Positions 1-9,735 of a DNA stretch of 20,097 bases are shown here, one piece after another. Made by a program: the position numbers and the translations under genes. Position 1 is the first letter of the stretch, and the number at the start of each line of letters is the position of its first letter. Source of the DNA: Volvariella volvacea V23 (Eukaryota; Basidiomycota; Agaricomycetes; Agaricales; Pluteaceae); contig KB722764.1 in assembly GCA_000349905.1 (NCBI GenBank), forward strand, positions 167,744 to 187,840, in the 5' to 3' direction. Below the pieces are notes generated by a model. The model saw nothing but the letters and a program-made list of their open reading frames with translations, had not been told where the DNA came from and made no database searches.

Positions 1-593
1 AGACGATGCGCCTGCGAGTCTACGAATTGTTGGGTCTCGCGTCTGAACCTCCAAGCTGCCCTTGATGGTACACCTCTTGAGATTCTCCACCGGGATCACT
101 TCAACGATAGCGTTGCATATCTCACGGATAGCCTCGAATGCGGTTGTCGAGAATCTAATTTTGAAGCAAATGAGATCACGGTTGAGCTTGGAGAAGATGA
201 AGGGGGGAATGTAGGGATCTTCTTCATCCCAGTGATAATTTTCCGATGGGTCCCCCGGTATCTGAAGATGGAAACCAGGCTTGTAGAAGTGCTTCATTTG
301 CGAGTCAAGCACACTTGGGAACAGATTCTGGAGAAACTTGGGGAAATCTCCTTCACCTTCGGAGTGGAGAAATAGTCGAAGAGAGCTATGAAGCTCAATT
401 TGGACAACAAGTAGGCAATGAGGTCGTGTTCGAGCTCATCGATAATTAATGCCTTCAAGGAAGCAACACTGATAGGACCTTGTCCAAATCTAATCGCCTC
501 CCAGTCGATTGAAACCGGATCTTCCACCTTCGGCGCAAGCTCTAGTTCCGGGTTTTGTAATTTCGGGAGTGACGATAAAAGAGGTGAGAAGTC
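1..593 (-). CDS. Unrecognised protein fragment, truncated by the window edge, with a frame change
   Basis: Two open stretches on the minus strand read as convincing protein. The first (593 to about 375) contains SVASLKALIIDELEHDLIAY and ends near SFIALFDYFSTP. The second (about 435 to 1) contains FPKFLQNLFPSVLDSQMKHF, then YHWDEEDPYIPPFIFSKLN, and stays open to the window edge. They are in different frames and overlap around 375-435, so either a short intron is hidden there or a one-base frameshift has broken the gene. A plausible acceptor (gatcag) lies just before GACTTC at 593, and an open stretch at 655-720 could be an earlier exon. I do not recognise a domain; the isoleucine/leucine-rich start is vaguely F-box-like, but that is a guess. 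No start codon is assigned. Confidence 0.4.
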
Positions 594-793
594 CTGATCA
601 ATCGATAGTTTCTACGGCTCGTCTCAAAGCATGGCAATATGTAAGTTTTATACGTGACCGGAGGTGTAGATCCCCAAGGAATGATGCAGTCCCCGAGCGA
701 GACTTGTCGCAACTACAGATGTTATTGTCTGGCCCAGCAATAATGTAATTTACAGTAATGTACTGTTATTCCTCGTACACGGATCGACATACT

Positions 794-1351
794 CTATCGG
801 ACGTTCGTCACGGAATCTCCACCTAGTTGCACGACCACCGACATCTGTACACTCTGTCCAGGTTGTATAACGATCACTACAGGGGCCTGAGACGACGACG
901 ACGACGACCATGGATCATGATAATGGTCCCTGTAATGGGAATGCACCGGAGAATACGATGGTTCTATGAATGGCGTTGTCGCCCCTGGCTCTTGTGGTGG
1001 CAATGGCGGTGGTGGTTCCTGCTTGGACTTCGAGTCCCGACATTCAGCCCAGACTAGGTAGAGTGAAGTAAGAAACAATGCCCGGTCGGGGTTGTAGGTT
1101 GAGGATTGTTGAGCATGGGTGGAGAATACTCGCGCTCTAGGATCATGTCACACCATCCACCACTTGAACTGCCTCCCGAGTTGCCATCTACACCCAAAGG
1201 AAGGTATGGTTAGCAGGTGCAAGACCGAAAGACATTGTTAGACTATACTATGAAGCTCGCGGCATCGCAAACTAAACGGATGGCACAATTTACTCACTCC
1301 CGAGACAACCACAGCAATCGAAACAACACATACAACAACACCCTCCGCCAT
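794..1351 (-). CDS. Possible small membrane-anchored, proline-rich protein; gene model uncertain
   Basis: An ATG at 1351 opens MAEGVVVCVVSIAVVVSG, a hydrophobic signal-anchor-like start, followed directly by a strong donor (GTGAGT at 1297). A later minus-strand open stretch (about 1140 to 794) encodes a low-complexity tail with KQEPPPPLPPQEPG, a His/Tyr/Asp-rich segment, a run of six serines from a trinucleotide repeat, and a stop at 794. CTAAC branch-point-like and GTAG acceptor-like signals lie between them at about 1188-1215, and another acceptor at about 1139. I could not find one splice pattern that joins the first exon to the tail cleanly; a donor at GTAAAT (1293) with the acceptor at about 1036 works in phase but gives a long intron. 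No family is recognised. It may be two unrelated pieces. Confidence 0.25.
891..908. repeat. (GAC)6 trinucleotide microsatellite
   Basis: Six perfect GAC units. On the minus strand they read TCG and would encode a serine run if the open stretch at 794-1140 is coding. Confidence 0.9.
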
Positions 1352-1942
1352 CGCTACACATTTCGAAAAGAAAGCCAAAAACAGAGAGGGCGTTACCACG
1401 AAATGAGGACCGGGAGATGAGACAATTCAGAAACGAAGGGAGATGGGACACAAAAACAGGGTTCCAAGAACCGTAATATATCGATTTTGCTGAGAAATAA
1501 CCTGTGCAGACGCTAGGAATCAGCAGATCGTACCGATATCATCGTTGTCCGTTCAGACGCCTCAGGATCAGTCAGGCATAGCGTCGGGCACAATCTACCA
1601 GGCACACGCTTCAACCAAGGCTATCTAAATTTACCTCTTTCAGGCACTATTCATTTCACCTCCATCACACACAAGCGTAAATTGATAGTTAATTATTCAT
1701 TCCATGCAGACAAGAAAGACATGATAGAAAAAAAGGATAGCAAAGTACCAAAACGTTATTGCGTGATAGAAATCCGTGATTGATGATCAGATGCAAAACC
1801 AAGACACACACACATGTAGTCAATAGTTCGTGAAAGTGAAGACCAATACTGAATATCAAGTTAGTCCCAACCACTTAACCCTCGAACAGCACGCCCGAGA
1901 ATACCATTTTGGACCCTTGAAAAAAAGGTAAAGGAGAGGGAT
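1352..1942. other. Intergenic, no supported gene
   Basis: The right part is presumably the 3' untranslated region of the minus-strand phosphatase-fold gene that stops at 1943. It is AT-richer, and the open stretch at 1689-1874 is hydrophobic and cysteine/leucine-rich with no family signal. No RNA gene or repeat family is seen. Confidence 0.6.
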
Positions 1943-3735
1943 TTAGAGCAAGCGCCTCTTCTCGGCGGTGACGGGGAGAGCCTACTCCAAACTTAATTAG
2001 AACCAAAAGGGCAAACAAGATGAACCAAAGCTTACCTCCTCGCCCTCGAGACGGACAGCGCGGCAAGCACGGGCCTTGCGGACCTTGACGATCAAGCGGG
2101 AGATAGCGAACAAGGAGACGAAGGCAGCAACGACAAAGGCAGCGGTGAAGGCGAGGTGTTGTTGTTCACCAGCCTCGATACCAGTGAGAGTCTCGAAGTC
2201 GAAGCGGCCGTTCTTGATACCGCAAACCTCCTTCCATTGCCTGTTGGAGGTGATGGCAGCGTTCTAAACATCACGTGAGCATGCATGTTCGAGGGTGGGG
2301 GTGGGGGGCTTAAGTGCGTACCTCAGCACGGTAGATGAACTCGGTCAAGGGGATATCAGCGTGGTGGCCGAAGACGTGGACATCCTTGAAGCCGTCAGCG
2401 GTGCCGTTCTTGAACTTGATCCTCAAGAAGTCACGGAGATCAGGGGGAGAGCCGCGTCTCAACTCGATGGCGATGGCAGAGGCGAAGTTGGGGATGGCCT
2501 TGTATTCGGGGTGTTCCTTGGTGATGCCGGTTTGAGCGAAGAAGGAGATGAATGGCTGGTAGGTGGTCTCGATGAGGAGGAATTGAAGAGGGTCGCCGTT
2601 GAAAGCAATGCGCTCGAGGGAGGTGATGATAGTGTGGAGCAATGTACGACCAGCAACTGGAAGGGTGTTGAGTAATGATCGATGATCGGAGGCATTAGTG
2701 ACACTGATACGTACTGTTACCGATACCAGCAATATCCTTGTCAGAGAAGACACCAGCCTCGTGGAAGTCAGCAAATCCGCGGGCTTGTTCGTGGAAGGTA
2801 GGAGGAAGACGGTGAGCATAAGTCTTGTTGTAGGTCAGTTGGGAGTTGATGAAGTCGTAAAGGTTCCACTAAGCATGGTTGGTTGGTCAATTACGTCAAT
2901 GAACAATGAATGGGGCAGAACTTACGGAATTCTCGAGGACAGCAGGGCGACCGAAGATGTAGTCCTTGACACCCTTGAAGAAGGGCTCAGCAGCCTTGGC
3001 TTTATCCTTGAACTCAGCAGAGCCGTAGAAGCTCTTGACGTGCTTCTCGAAGTTCTGTTAATGGAGAGGCGGAATGGTCAGGACGAAAGACATGTGAAAG
3101 AGGTGAGGCAGGTTTGTACGTACGGGACAGTTGGTCCAGGGTTCGAGGGAACGATCGTTACCAGGTTCAACGGTCTCAACTGAATAGCACGGGAAAGTAC
3201 TGTTAGACTAAATCCTGTCTCCAACTTCTCCACACCCCAGGAACGCGGAGTGTGAAGGAAAAACGGGATAAAGGATAGAATACTCACCAGGAACATATTG
3301 GTAACCACCGAGAGGAGCCTGAACGGTCGTCTCGTTCGCCAAAACGATCTTGTTGTTGGGATTGGGAGGGAACAATCCTTGCAACAAAGAGATAGCAGAG
3401 TCGAAGACGACGGTACCCTCAGTACCAGCCTTCACTCGAACTTTGATCTCGCTGTTATCCACAATATCCGAGCGGATACCGGGGATGTAGGAGGGAGATG
3501 AGCTGTCGAGGTAGGTGGAGCGGAGGAGAGAACCGAGTTGCCAGGACTCGACCTTGAGTGAATGAAAGAATTAGCACGCGATAGTAGGCGCGAAGGTGAA
3601 CAAGATTGGACGTACCTCACCGAGAGCGGTGGTCTCGGTCTCAGAACCCGCATAAGTGTAGGGGTCTTGGTAGTAATTTTGACGGTCACCGTTACGAGCG
3701 ATAACGATGACACCGAGGACCTTGGACAACAACAT
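1943..3735 (-). CDS. Histidine-phosphatase-fold (phosphoglycerate-mutase-like) membrane protein, RHG motif altered to RNG
   Basis: Spliced by hand into eight exons: 3735-3616, 3552-3288, 3179-3124, 3054-2926, 2868-2715, 2656-2322, 2263-2036 and 1981-1943. The total is 1326 nt, 441 aa. All seven introns (54-78 nt) have GT-AG borders and consistent phases. The start is the first ATG after the TATA box at 3857 and a CT-rich leader. The N-terminus VLGVIVIARNGDRQNYYQDP sits where histidine acid phosphatases carry the catalytic RHGxR motif, but the nucleophilic His is Asn (residue 15). The C-terminal His-Asp pair expected of active members is also not clear: residues 337-344 read FGHHADIP. A hydrophobic segment at about 390-412, followed by a basic tail ending EKRRLL, suggests a C-terminal membrane anchor. 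No signal peptide is visible. Family assignment rests on the motif position, length and recalled fungal relatives; loss of catalysis is inference. Confidence 0.8.
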
Positions 3736-3856
3736 CCTTTTTTGTCGTAAACTAGTCGTGTAAACCCAAGCTTCTAAACCGGTGGTAGGTGGTGTGTGTG
3801 GTCGTGGAAGTGGTTGGAGGGGAAGAGGGTTGAGGAAAAAGACGGAGGTTGAACCC

Positions 3857-3862
3857 TTTATA
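3857..3862 (-). promoter_or_regulatory. TATA box of the phosphatase-fold gene
   Basis: TATAAA on the minus strand, about 120 bases before the ATG at 3735. A pyrimidine-rich stretch (3800-3845 as read on the minus strand) follows it, which is the usual layout of well-expressed fungal genes. Confidence 0.55.
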
Positions 3863-5110
3863 TGCAAGAAAAGTTCGGGACCTGGGAGGGAAATGTGAAA
3901 TGTCAACGTGAATTGCAACGAGGTGTGATTTAGCAAAGGCGTTTCGTACGGAAGAGAATTAGGTCCTTGGACCTCCATTGGCCGGCCGTCAGGTTACATG
4001 CATGCTGCCATCGCGTAGCGAAGCAGGGAGAAGGGGCGAGGCGCGGGGGGCGATGCCGAACAAAGTGAGTAAAGGAAGGGTCGTGAAATTGGATTTATGA
4101 GATAAACAGAAGGGGTGGAACATTCAGCACGCTGGCAGCGTGTTGATGTTTCCCGGTCGATTGAAGTAATTCTCTATTACACGATTAATTACCACACCAG
4201 GGGTTGAATGGTATCGGTGACAAAGAGACCAAGCTTGGGGGATGTGAGCACAGCTTTGCGGATGAACACAGTGCGACTTGCCTTTGACCTTTGGTGACAG
4301 AACTCCAGAGTGGAGATGGCGAATGTCAAAGGACAAAAACACGGCATTCAATACGGCATCAAACACCACGCGGAAAAACCAATTTGATGCTGGGCACGCT
4401 GAGCCAGATTTGCTGCACCACTTTGGAAGCTCGAACATCGACGCACTCGGAATCCACGCGTTATCCAGCACCTCTCGAGCACCGCTGCAGCCGGTCCCCG
4501 GAGGACAGCCAGAGGAATCGATCACGTCCATTGAGGTACCTGCCTAGGGTTGCTTGTGGGGTTCCATGATGAATGCAACAGTCATCGGAATTTAGGGAAG
4601 CTGAACGGACAAAACTCTGAGCTCAGGGAAACGCCTCGCGTCAAAACTTGAGCCACATTTTTGATGAAATTTCCGAAAATTATGGCGTACTCACCCGGCA
4701 CGTTGCAATCACCGTAGCCCAAACTGGGCGACGCATCGGCAGGGTCTGCAGGTACCGAACAAAAAAGGGCATCACCTTCTGCCCTGTGGACGCCCGGTGT
4801 GACAGCGATCATCATCAGAAATTTACACCGTCCCCCGCCCTTTTGCGCGTTGCAATGTAGATGCCGCCAGCCTGCATGCACCCTTGGCAAACGTGCTTTG
4901 CCCCTCTTTATTTCTTTTGTCCAATCATAATAGTCTTTGATACTCATCTCCATTGACGGGTAAGAAGCGCTCGGAACTTGGCTACGCCGAGGCCGTTCGG
5001 CGATGACAGTTTCCTCTAGAAGCGCTCCCGCCGCACTAATCGTGGCGTCCCGGGTTCTTTCTTACAACTAATGCGCTGAATCGGTCAGCACCTGAAGTAG
5101 ATAGGGTTCT
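3863..5110. other. Upstream region without a supported gene; open on both strands at 4124-4569
   Basis: Holds the upstream promoter of the phosphatase-fold gene, then about 1.2 kb with no recognisable family. At 4124-4531 a 135-codon minus-strand stretch overlaps 89- and 92-codon plus-strand stretches at 4278-4569. At 4582-4953 a 123-codon minus-strand stretch contains a cysteine-bearing segment (ADPADASPSLGYGDCNVP) that ends exactly at a strong donor (GTGAGT), so a small secreted-protein exon is possible. Nothing identifies these as genes. Confidence 0.5.
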
Positions 5111-5833
5111 CTACAAGTATAGTGGCCATAAGGCTGAGATTTTGAGCAAGCCACGCAGCATCGAAGTATTGAAAGACAACGTGTGAGTGCCACAGGCAGT
5201 GATAGGAATGTTGATGTTTTGATCCTGCCCGAGAACCTCAGGCTGATGCCCAGTCTGGACAACGGTGCTGACATCGTCACTGATCCACATTTCTCTCAAG
5301 TACAATACCATTGCTGTAACCTCACTTCTCAATCTCGTGAAGAGTGCGCGGAACACCCTGCTTCATGGGAATAGTATGGCAGTGACTTAATTTCTATATG
5401 TTGCCTCGGCCACTGACAATCCTCCGTTGATGGCCTGCGGAAGGGCAATCACCTTTTGCGCATGTCGAGATGCAGTTGGAGGAAGACGTGATTGACTCGT
5501 GTTGTAGACCCTGAGGATGGCCTTATGCATGTGATGGTAGATGCGGTAAATGAACTCCTAATTAACTTCGTATGCTTTGCGACAATTGCCCAAATCTGGC
5601 TTCGGGTATGACTTACCACCACAGCCTTCTACCTTCTACAGCTGACCTGCTTGGTGAAAGTACAATCGTTGGAGTACACAGTACAATGCTTTCCTTTCAC
5701 TCATCAAGGCTATTGGGAGCCGAACAAGATTAACCATCATCCACGCGAGGCCCTCGTAATTGGAGCATGAATGCCTGAAGGCCGACACGAGGCTCAGGAT
5801 CTCAATGGCGAGATAAATCCACAGGTTATTCAA
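5111..5833 (-). pseudogene. Decayed copy of the histidine-phosphatase-fold gene (tentative)
   Basis: Three minus-strand blocks lie in the same order as exons of the gene at 1943-3735. Block 1 (about 5800-5650) has NYEGLAWMMVNLVRLPIAL, weakly like the EGTVVFDSAISLL part of exon 2. Block 2 (5557-5387) follows a good 59 nt intron (5616-5558), reads YNTSQSRLPPTASRHAQ and ends YRN. It matches exon 5, which starts after an intron, contains YNKTYAHRLPPT and ends GIGN. Block 3 (from 5356) begins RALF and contains QTGHQPE, as exon 6 begins GRTLL and contains QTGITKEHPE. Between blocks 2 and 3 only about 30 bases remain, the donor GT is lost and a TAA follows directly. This suggests a tandem duplicate that has degenerated. 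The similarities are short, so chance or a diverged functional paralogue remains possible. Confidence 0.4.
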
Positions 5834-6660
5834 TAATCAAACGTCGGGGGTGCTGTGTTGTACCACATGGGGTCGAACATCCATTCCTCTTGCCGATTTC
5901 CCCCGTATATCACTTTCCAAAATCCTAATCACGACCCTTGGACTTTGGGTAGTTGGTCGGGCTCGCGTAGAGTGCTTCCCCTGCGCCTATATCCAGGAAT
6001 AATGCCCATATTAGCAGGGCGATGTCTACTCAGATCTGATAGGCATACAGTACCTCAATCATCACCCTATTAACATTCACTCCTGATACGCTTTAATCTC
6101 TCGATATAGCGTTTCACCAACGCCAAATTCTCACCGTAGCCTGAGAGTTTATCTCATTCATAAGAAAACCTTATTCACCATGTCATACTCATTGTGCTTG
6201 CACAGCGTGCGTGAATCACGATGCATGATTGCAGTGACGGCTTTACTTCCCTATCACATACAACATTCATTTCCGTCTGCGCCGTTCCTGCACATTATGG
6301 AATCCTATATCCAGCCCGGTGGCACGCGTCACACCCACTCCGGGCGTTGAGCTGGGTGCTTGCGCCTCCCAGCTTCGTGCGTCATAGTATGCAGCGCTAG
6401 AGGTGCGGGGGTCATTATGAGCCATCACTCGGAGGGAGTCTCGTCAAGCGTGATCGTGCACAAGCAATAATGTTTCATATGAAGTTGGATCTCGCCAATA
6501 CCCGTTATCACCAGCCTCTGGGGCGATGCGCACCCTCGAGGATGACCCAACAGTACCCGGACCACGTCCTTCAGGAATAGCGGAACTCACTGCGAAATGT
6601 ACTGTTAGAATACACGTATTTTGGGAGAATAATTCGTAAGGAGTCACGTGGAAACACTCT
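5834..6660. other. Intergenic, no supported gene
   Basis: No open stretch here looks coding. The 99-codon minus-strand stretch at 6444-6743 is a shadow and 3' flank of SRP72. Any missing 5' exons of the decayed phosphatase copy would lie here, but I found no ARNGDR- or YQDP-like block. Confidence 0.55.
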
Positions 6661-8137
6661 TCATCGTCTCTTCTTTCCTTTACTCTTCCCATTGGCGCCA
6701 GAGGGAGCAGAGCCAGCGCTACTGACAGCACCAGATGCCGCATCGATGTTCACACCAGCAAAACCAACCGCACTGCCTTGCGTAGCGCCACCACCACCTC
6801 CATGGCCTTTTCTCCGTTTACCCTGATAAGAAGCATTATAACTCGTTCGTTCACTCTTCTTTAACCATCTTTCCGGATCGGGTGGAGGTGTTACGCCGGG
6901 TATTACGCCAGGAGGAATACGGGACTTTCGGGGCTTCTTGGGTTGCTGCGATTGGGTTTGGGCTTGAGTTTGGGATGTGATGTGCGCAGCTGGGGTTGAT
7001 AGAGCCGTGGCTGTCGAAGGTACGATTGCAGTTGGCGGAGGAATGGACTCGATTGTGTTGGAAAGGGTTTGAGGGAGGGAGTTGAGGGAGCTTAGGAAGC
7101 CGTGTTCGATAAAGTCGAGGTATCGCTGTGTTGCTTCGAGATTTGTGAGGATATCGGAATGTTCTTCCGTGTGCTGCGTATTATTATCAGTTAGTTATGT
7201 ATGAATAAATGACGGACGATCATTAGGGACGACGACAGGAGGAGAAGCAAGGCAAATGGGGAATGGCACGCGTAAGGAGTGGGTAAAGCAGGTTCAATGA
7301 ATGGAAACGCTGTGTTCTGTCATAGGGGCCTCAAGCCTGATCAAGAACTCAACAGGTCGCACATCCACCCACACTCCGCGACGTGCACATTCCACAAATG
7401 AGATCACAGGCGGATAATACGCCGCAATGCACAATAATAGCCCAAGAAATCAAGGCTTACCGGATTGGCTGTATCCAAGAGGTCATTGTACAGGTCTAGA
7501 GCTTCCTTGAACTCTCCAAATCGATAGCACTGCCGCACGGGAGTTGGGAAGGTGAACGGGCAGGAACAGGGTGAGAATATGCGCGTGAGGAAGGGAAGGA
7601 AATGAACAAATACCATTTGGGCTTCTAAATGAACAACGCCTCTGTCGTCAACGCCGTCCACAGCCTTGATATCAGCCAGGATCTCCTTTGCTTCTGTTTC
7701 GTGATGTAGTCTGTATAGAGAATATGCTTTCTCAAAAGCGTATTTGGGTGATGGTTGCGGTTGTGATTGCGTTGAAGGAGACTCGGTCTGGAGCTTGATT
7801 AAGCTCAAAGCACCGTCGTAGTCCTCAGTTTGCAACAATAGGAATAGCTTGGTTTTTTGGGCGTCGATGTCGTTAGGCTCAAGGCGAAGAACTGCACGTT
7901 GGCGTCATCGTCAGCCTACCATCGTGCGTCAGGCACACCGCGAGAGGACTCACTCTTATCGCACGTCTTGAGCGCATTGGAGAAATGTCCACCTTCAATC
8001 TGGGCGCATAGCGATGTAAACAGTCTCTTCAGTTTGTCTGCAACTGGGACGGGTTGCTTAGGTGGTCGGGTTTGAGATTTTGTGCCCGTTGGTTTCTTTG
8101 ACTGCTGCGATTTCTTCGTAGCCTGAGATGGAGGCAT
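6661..8137 (-). CDS. SRP72: Signal recognition particle subunit SRP72
   Basis: Four exons: 8137-7954, 7891-7614, 7529-7461 and 7173-6661 (1044 nt, 347 aa), with phases agreeing. SRP72 binds 7S RNA with SRP68 in the particle that delivers secretory ribosomes to the ER. The N-terminus is basic (KKSQQSKKPTGTKSQ). Residues about 30-180 are TPR helices: LKRLFTSLCAQIEGGHFSNA, then ILRLEPNDIDAQKTKLFLLL, then YRFGEFKEALDLYNDLLDTA. The family C-terminal RNA-binding signature is PPPDPERWLKKSERTSY (residues 274-290), followed by a Lys/Gly-rich tail with TQG. Human and yeast SRP72 have roughly 640-670 residues; here the central TPR block between NLEATQ and PPPDPERW is replaced by about 75 mostly low-complexity residues. 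Intron 3 (7460-7174, 287 nt) is unusually long, but homologous sequence runs smoothly across it. The start is the only ATG that fits before the divergent gene. Confidence 0.88.
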
Positions 8138-8265
8138 CGCTGGCGGCAGTGATCAAGTTGTCGTCGTCGTCGTCGCCGATGTCGATGAGGTGGGAAGCGC
8201 CGAGCTGGAGTCGGAGTGCAAAAAACTCCCACGCTCTTTCCCAACCCTCCGCCACGACCACCACC
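8138..8265. promoter_or_regulatory. 128 bp divergent promoter between SRP72 and the pinin-like gene
   Basis: The two start codons face away from each other across only 128 bases, so both 5' untranslated regions and core promoters must overlap here. No TATA box is visible. The span holds a (GTC)5 tract and a GATG/GTCG-rich stretch. Shared control of two housekeeping genes is an inference from spacing. Confidence 0.65.
8160..8174. repeat. (GTC)5 trinucleotide tract in the divergent promoter
   Basis: Five perfect GTC units, continued by imperfect GCC/GTC/GATG units to about 8190. It lies in the shared promoter, not in either coding region. Confidence 0.85.
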
Positions 8266-9735
8266 ATGTCCGACGAGAAGCAAGTCCCCATTATTCGTCG
8301 TTGCCCAGCGGACTGACTTATGTTCTCCCCTTTTCGTTGTATAGCTCAGCAGCTGCAGTGGAAGCAACGTCCGACATCGCTCCAACGATTCCGGATGTGA
8401 CACCACCATCGCCAGGCAAGCACACCAACGAGCACGCCCAACAGCAAGCATCCACGGATACACCCGCACCGGCACAACCGCCAACACGTAAAAGACCGCG
8501 TTTGGATCTGAGCGTGTTGGGCGGGGCAGGTGCGGACGGTGCGGACGGTAGAGAGCGCAAACGTGGTAAAACCATGTTTGGTATACTTGTTGGCACTCTG
8601 AACAAGGCTAAGATTGAAGACAAGGAGAGAAATGCTAGTGATGCGGTGAGTACCACGATTTGTCATTTTGTTTTCTGTGTCGTTCGTTCTGTAGTTGGGT
8701 TTGGGCGCGTGTCGGCGAATGTTTGGGCGGACAGACGGACGGGGGATGACGGGCTCGTTATATGCGTGTGGACATGCGCGCAAGCGGGTGCTTCCTAGGG
8801 CTAAAGGGCTAACTGGTCACTTTGCAGGCGAAAAAACGACAGCAGATAGAGCAAAGGCTACAGGATAAACTGAAAAGAGAAACTGACTCAGTTAGGCGTG
8901 CTGAAGAGGCCAAGAAGGACAAAACTCATGCCAATCGTAAGGAGGAAGATCTTCAACTCAAGGACTCGATTGTATGTGTTCCTTCATAGCCAAGCCTTCT
9001 CAGAATGATGAACTGACATATGCATCACAGTACAAGCTTCGTCGAACAAGACTACCACTGCTTTCCAACTTCCTACTGACATCCGATGTCATCCCTTCCG
9101 ACTTTGACGATACATCCCCTTCGCCTTTCACTGACCCCCTCGCACCCGTTCCGAGAAGCCATCCACCACCTTTATACTATCTTCCTGCCGTTCTCTTGCC
9201 TCACCAAGAAGCGTATCTCAAGCGACGCAAGGCAGAGGTAGGAATCCTTCACCCATCCTAGCGACCGTGCTTTGGCTTACTCGAATGGACATACTAGGTT
9301 CGAGAAGCGGCAGACAAAGAGTGGCTCAGCTTCAAGGAAGAGCGTGCCGCTGGCATACTTGAGATCAACAACCTACGGCAAAGGGTCGCCGACGAAGAGG
9401 CTAAGAGGAAAGGCGAGCCGACCGATTCAAACCGAAAGGATGATGTCGAGATGGAGACATCTAACGGCGCCGAGGACCGAAAGACTGAAAAGCCGACGTC
9501 GTCGGCATCGACAAAGGCCCAAGACAAGCCCGCCTCTTCCGGTGCAAAGTCGACTACGGAGAGGGGATCAGCAGGGAATGAGGACGTTAATATGGAGGTT
9601 GACGAAGGTGACAGCTCGACTAAGGATAAGAGCAAACCAAAACCCGACAGCGCTGAAGGGAAGGACAAGACGAAGAAGAACGATGATGAGAGTGTCCCCA
9701 TGCAGGCCGATGATGACGATGCTGTGGAATACTAA
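8266..9735 (+). CDS. Pinin/SDK/memA-domain protein (splicing-associated)
   Basis: Five exons: 8266-8279, 8345-8645, 8828-8971, 9031-9237 and 9298-9735 (1104 nt, 367 aa). Pinin-family proteins associate with the exon junction complex and splicing factors in the nucleus. Residues about 78-92 read GKTMFGILVGTLNKA, the usual opening of the pinin/SDK/memA domain. It is followed by a long charged helix (RQQIEQRLQDKLKRETDSVR), then KLRRTRLPLLSNFLLTSD, and the late domain signature YYLPAVLLPHQEAYLKRRKA near residue 215. An Ala/Pro-rich N-terminal region with basic RKRPRLDL precedes the domain. The C-terminal third is a Lys/Glu/Ser-rich acidic tail ending DDDDAVEY. The ATG at 8266 has an excellent context (CCACCATGTC). 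Joining it to exon 2 in frame requires a GC-AG first intron. The upstream in-frame ATG at 8128 lies inside SRP72 and is less likely. Confidence 0.85.
8280..8344 (+). other. Probable GC-AG intron (first intron of the pinin-like gene)
   Basis: The sequence starts GCAAGT, the typical GC donor, has CTGAC as a branch point and ends gtatag; length 65 nt. Only this donor gives the phase-2 junction needed to enter exon 2 in its coding frame. Nearby GT donors (GTCCCC, GTCGTT, GTTGCC) give wrong phases. Confidence 0.6.

Noticed and set aside
827..1057. 76-codon plus-strand open stretch, very rich in Arg and Trp
   Set aside because: It is the complement of a low-complexity Pro/Ser/His stretch and of the GAC repeat; the composition is an artefact.
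3120..3145. gggttcgaggg resembles a tRNA T-loop
   Set aside because: It lies in coding exon 3 of the phosphatase-fold gene and no cloverleaf can be formed around it. No tRNA was found elsewhere either.
8318..8783. Overlapping minus-strand open stretches of 112 and 145 codons
   Set aside because: They lie antisense to exon 2 and intron 2 of the pinin-like gene and show no domain.
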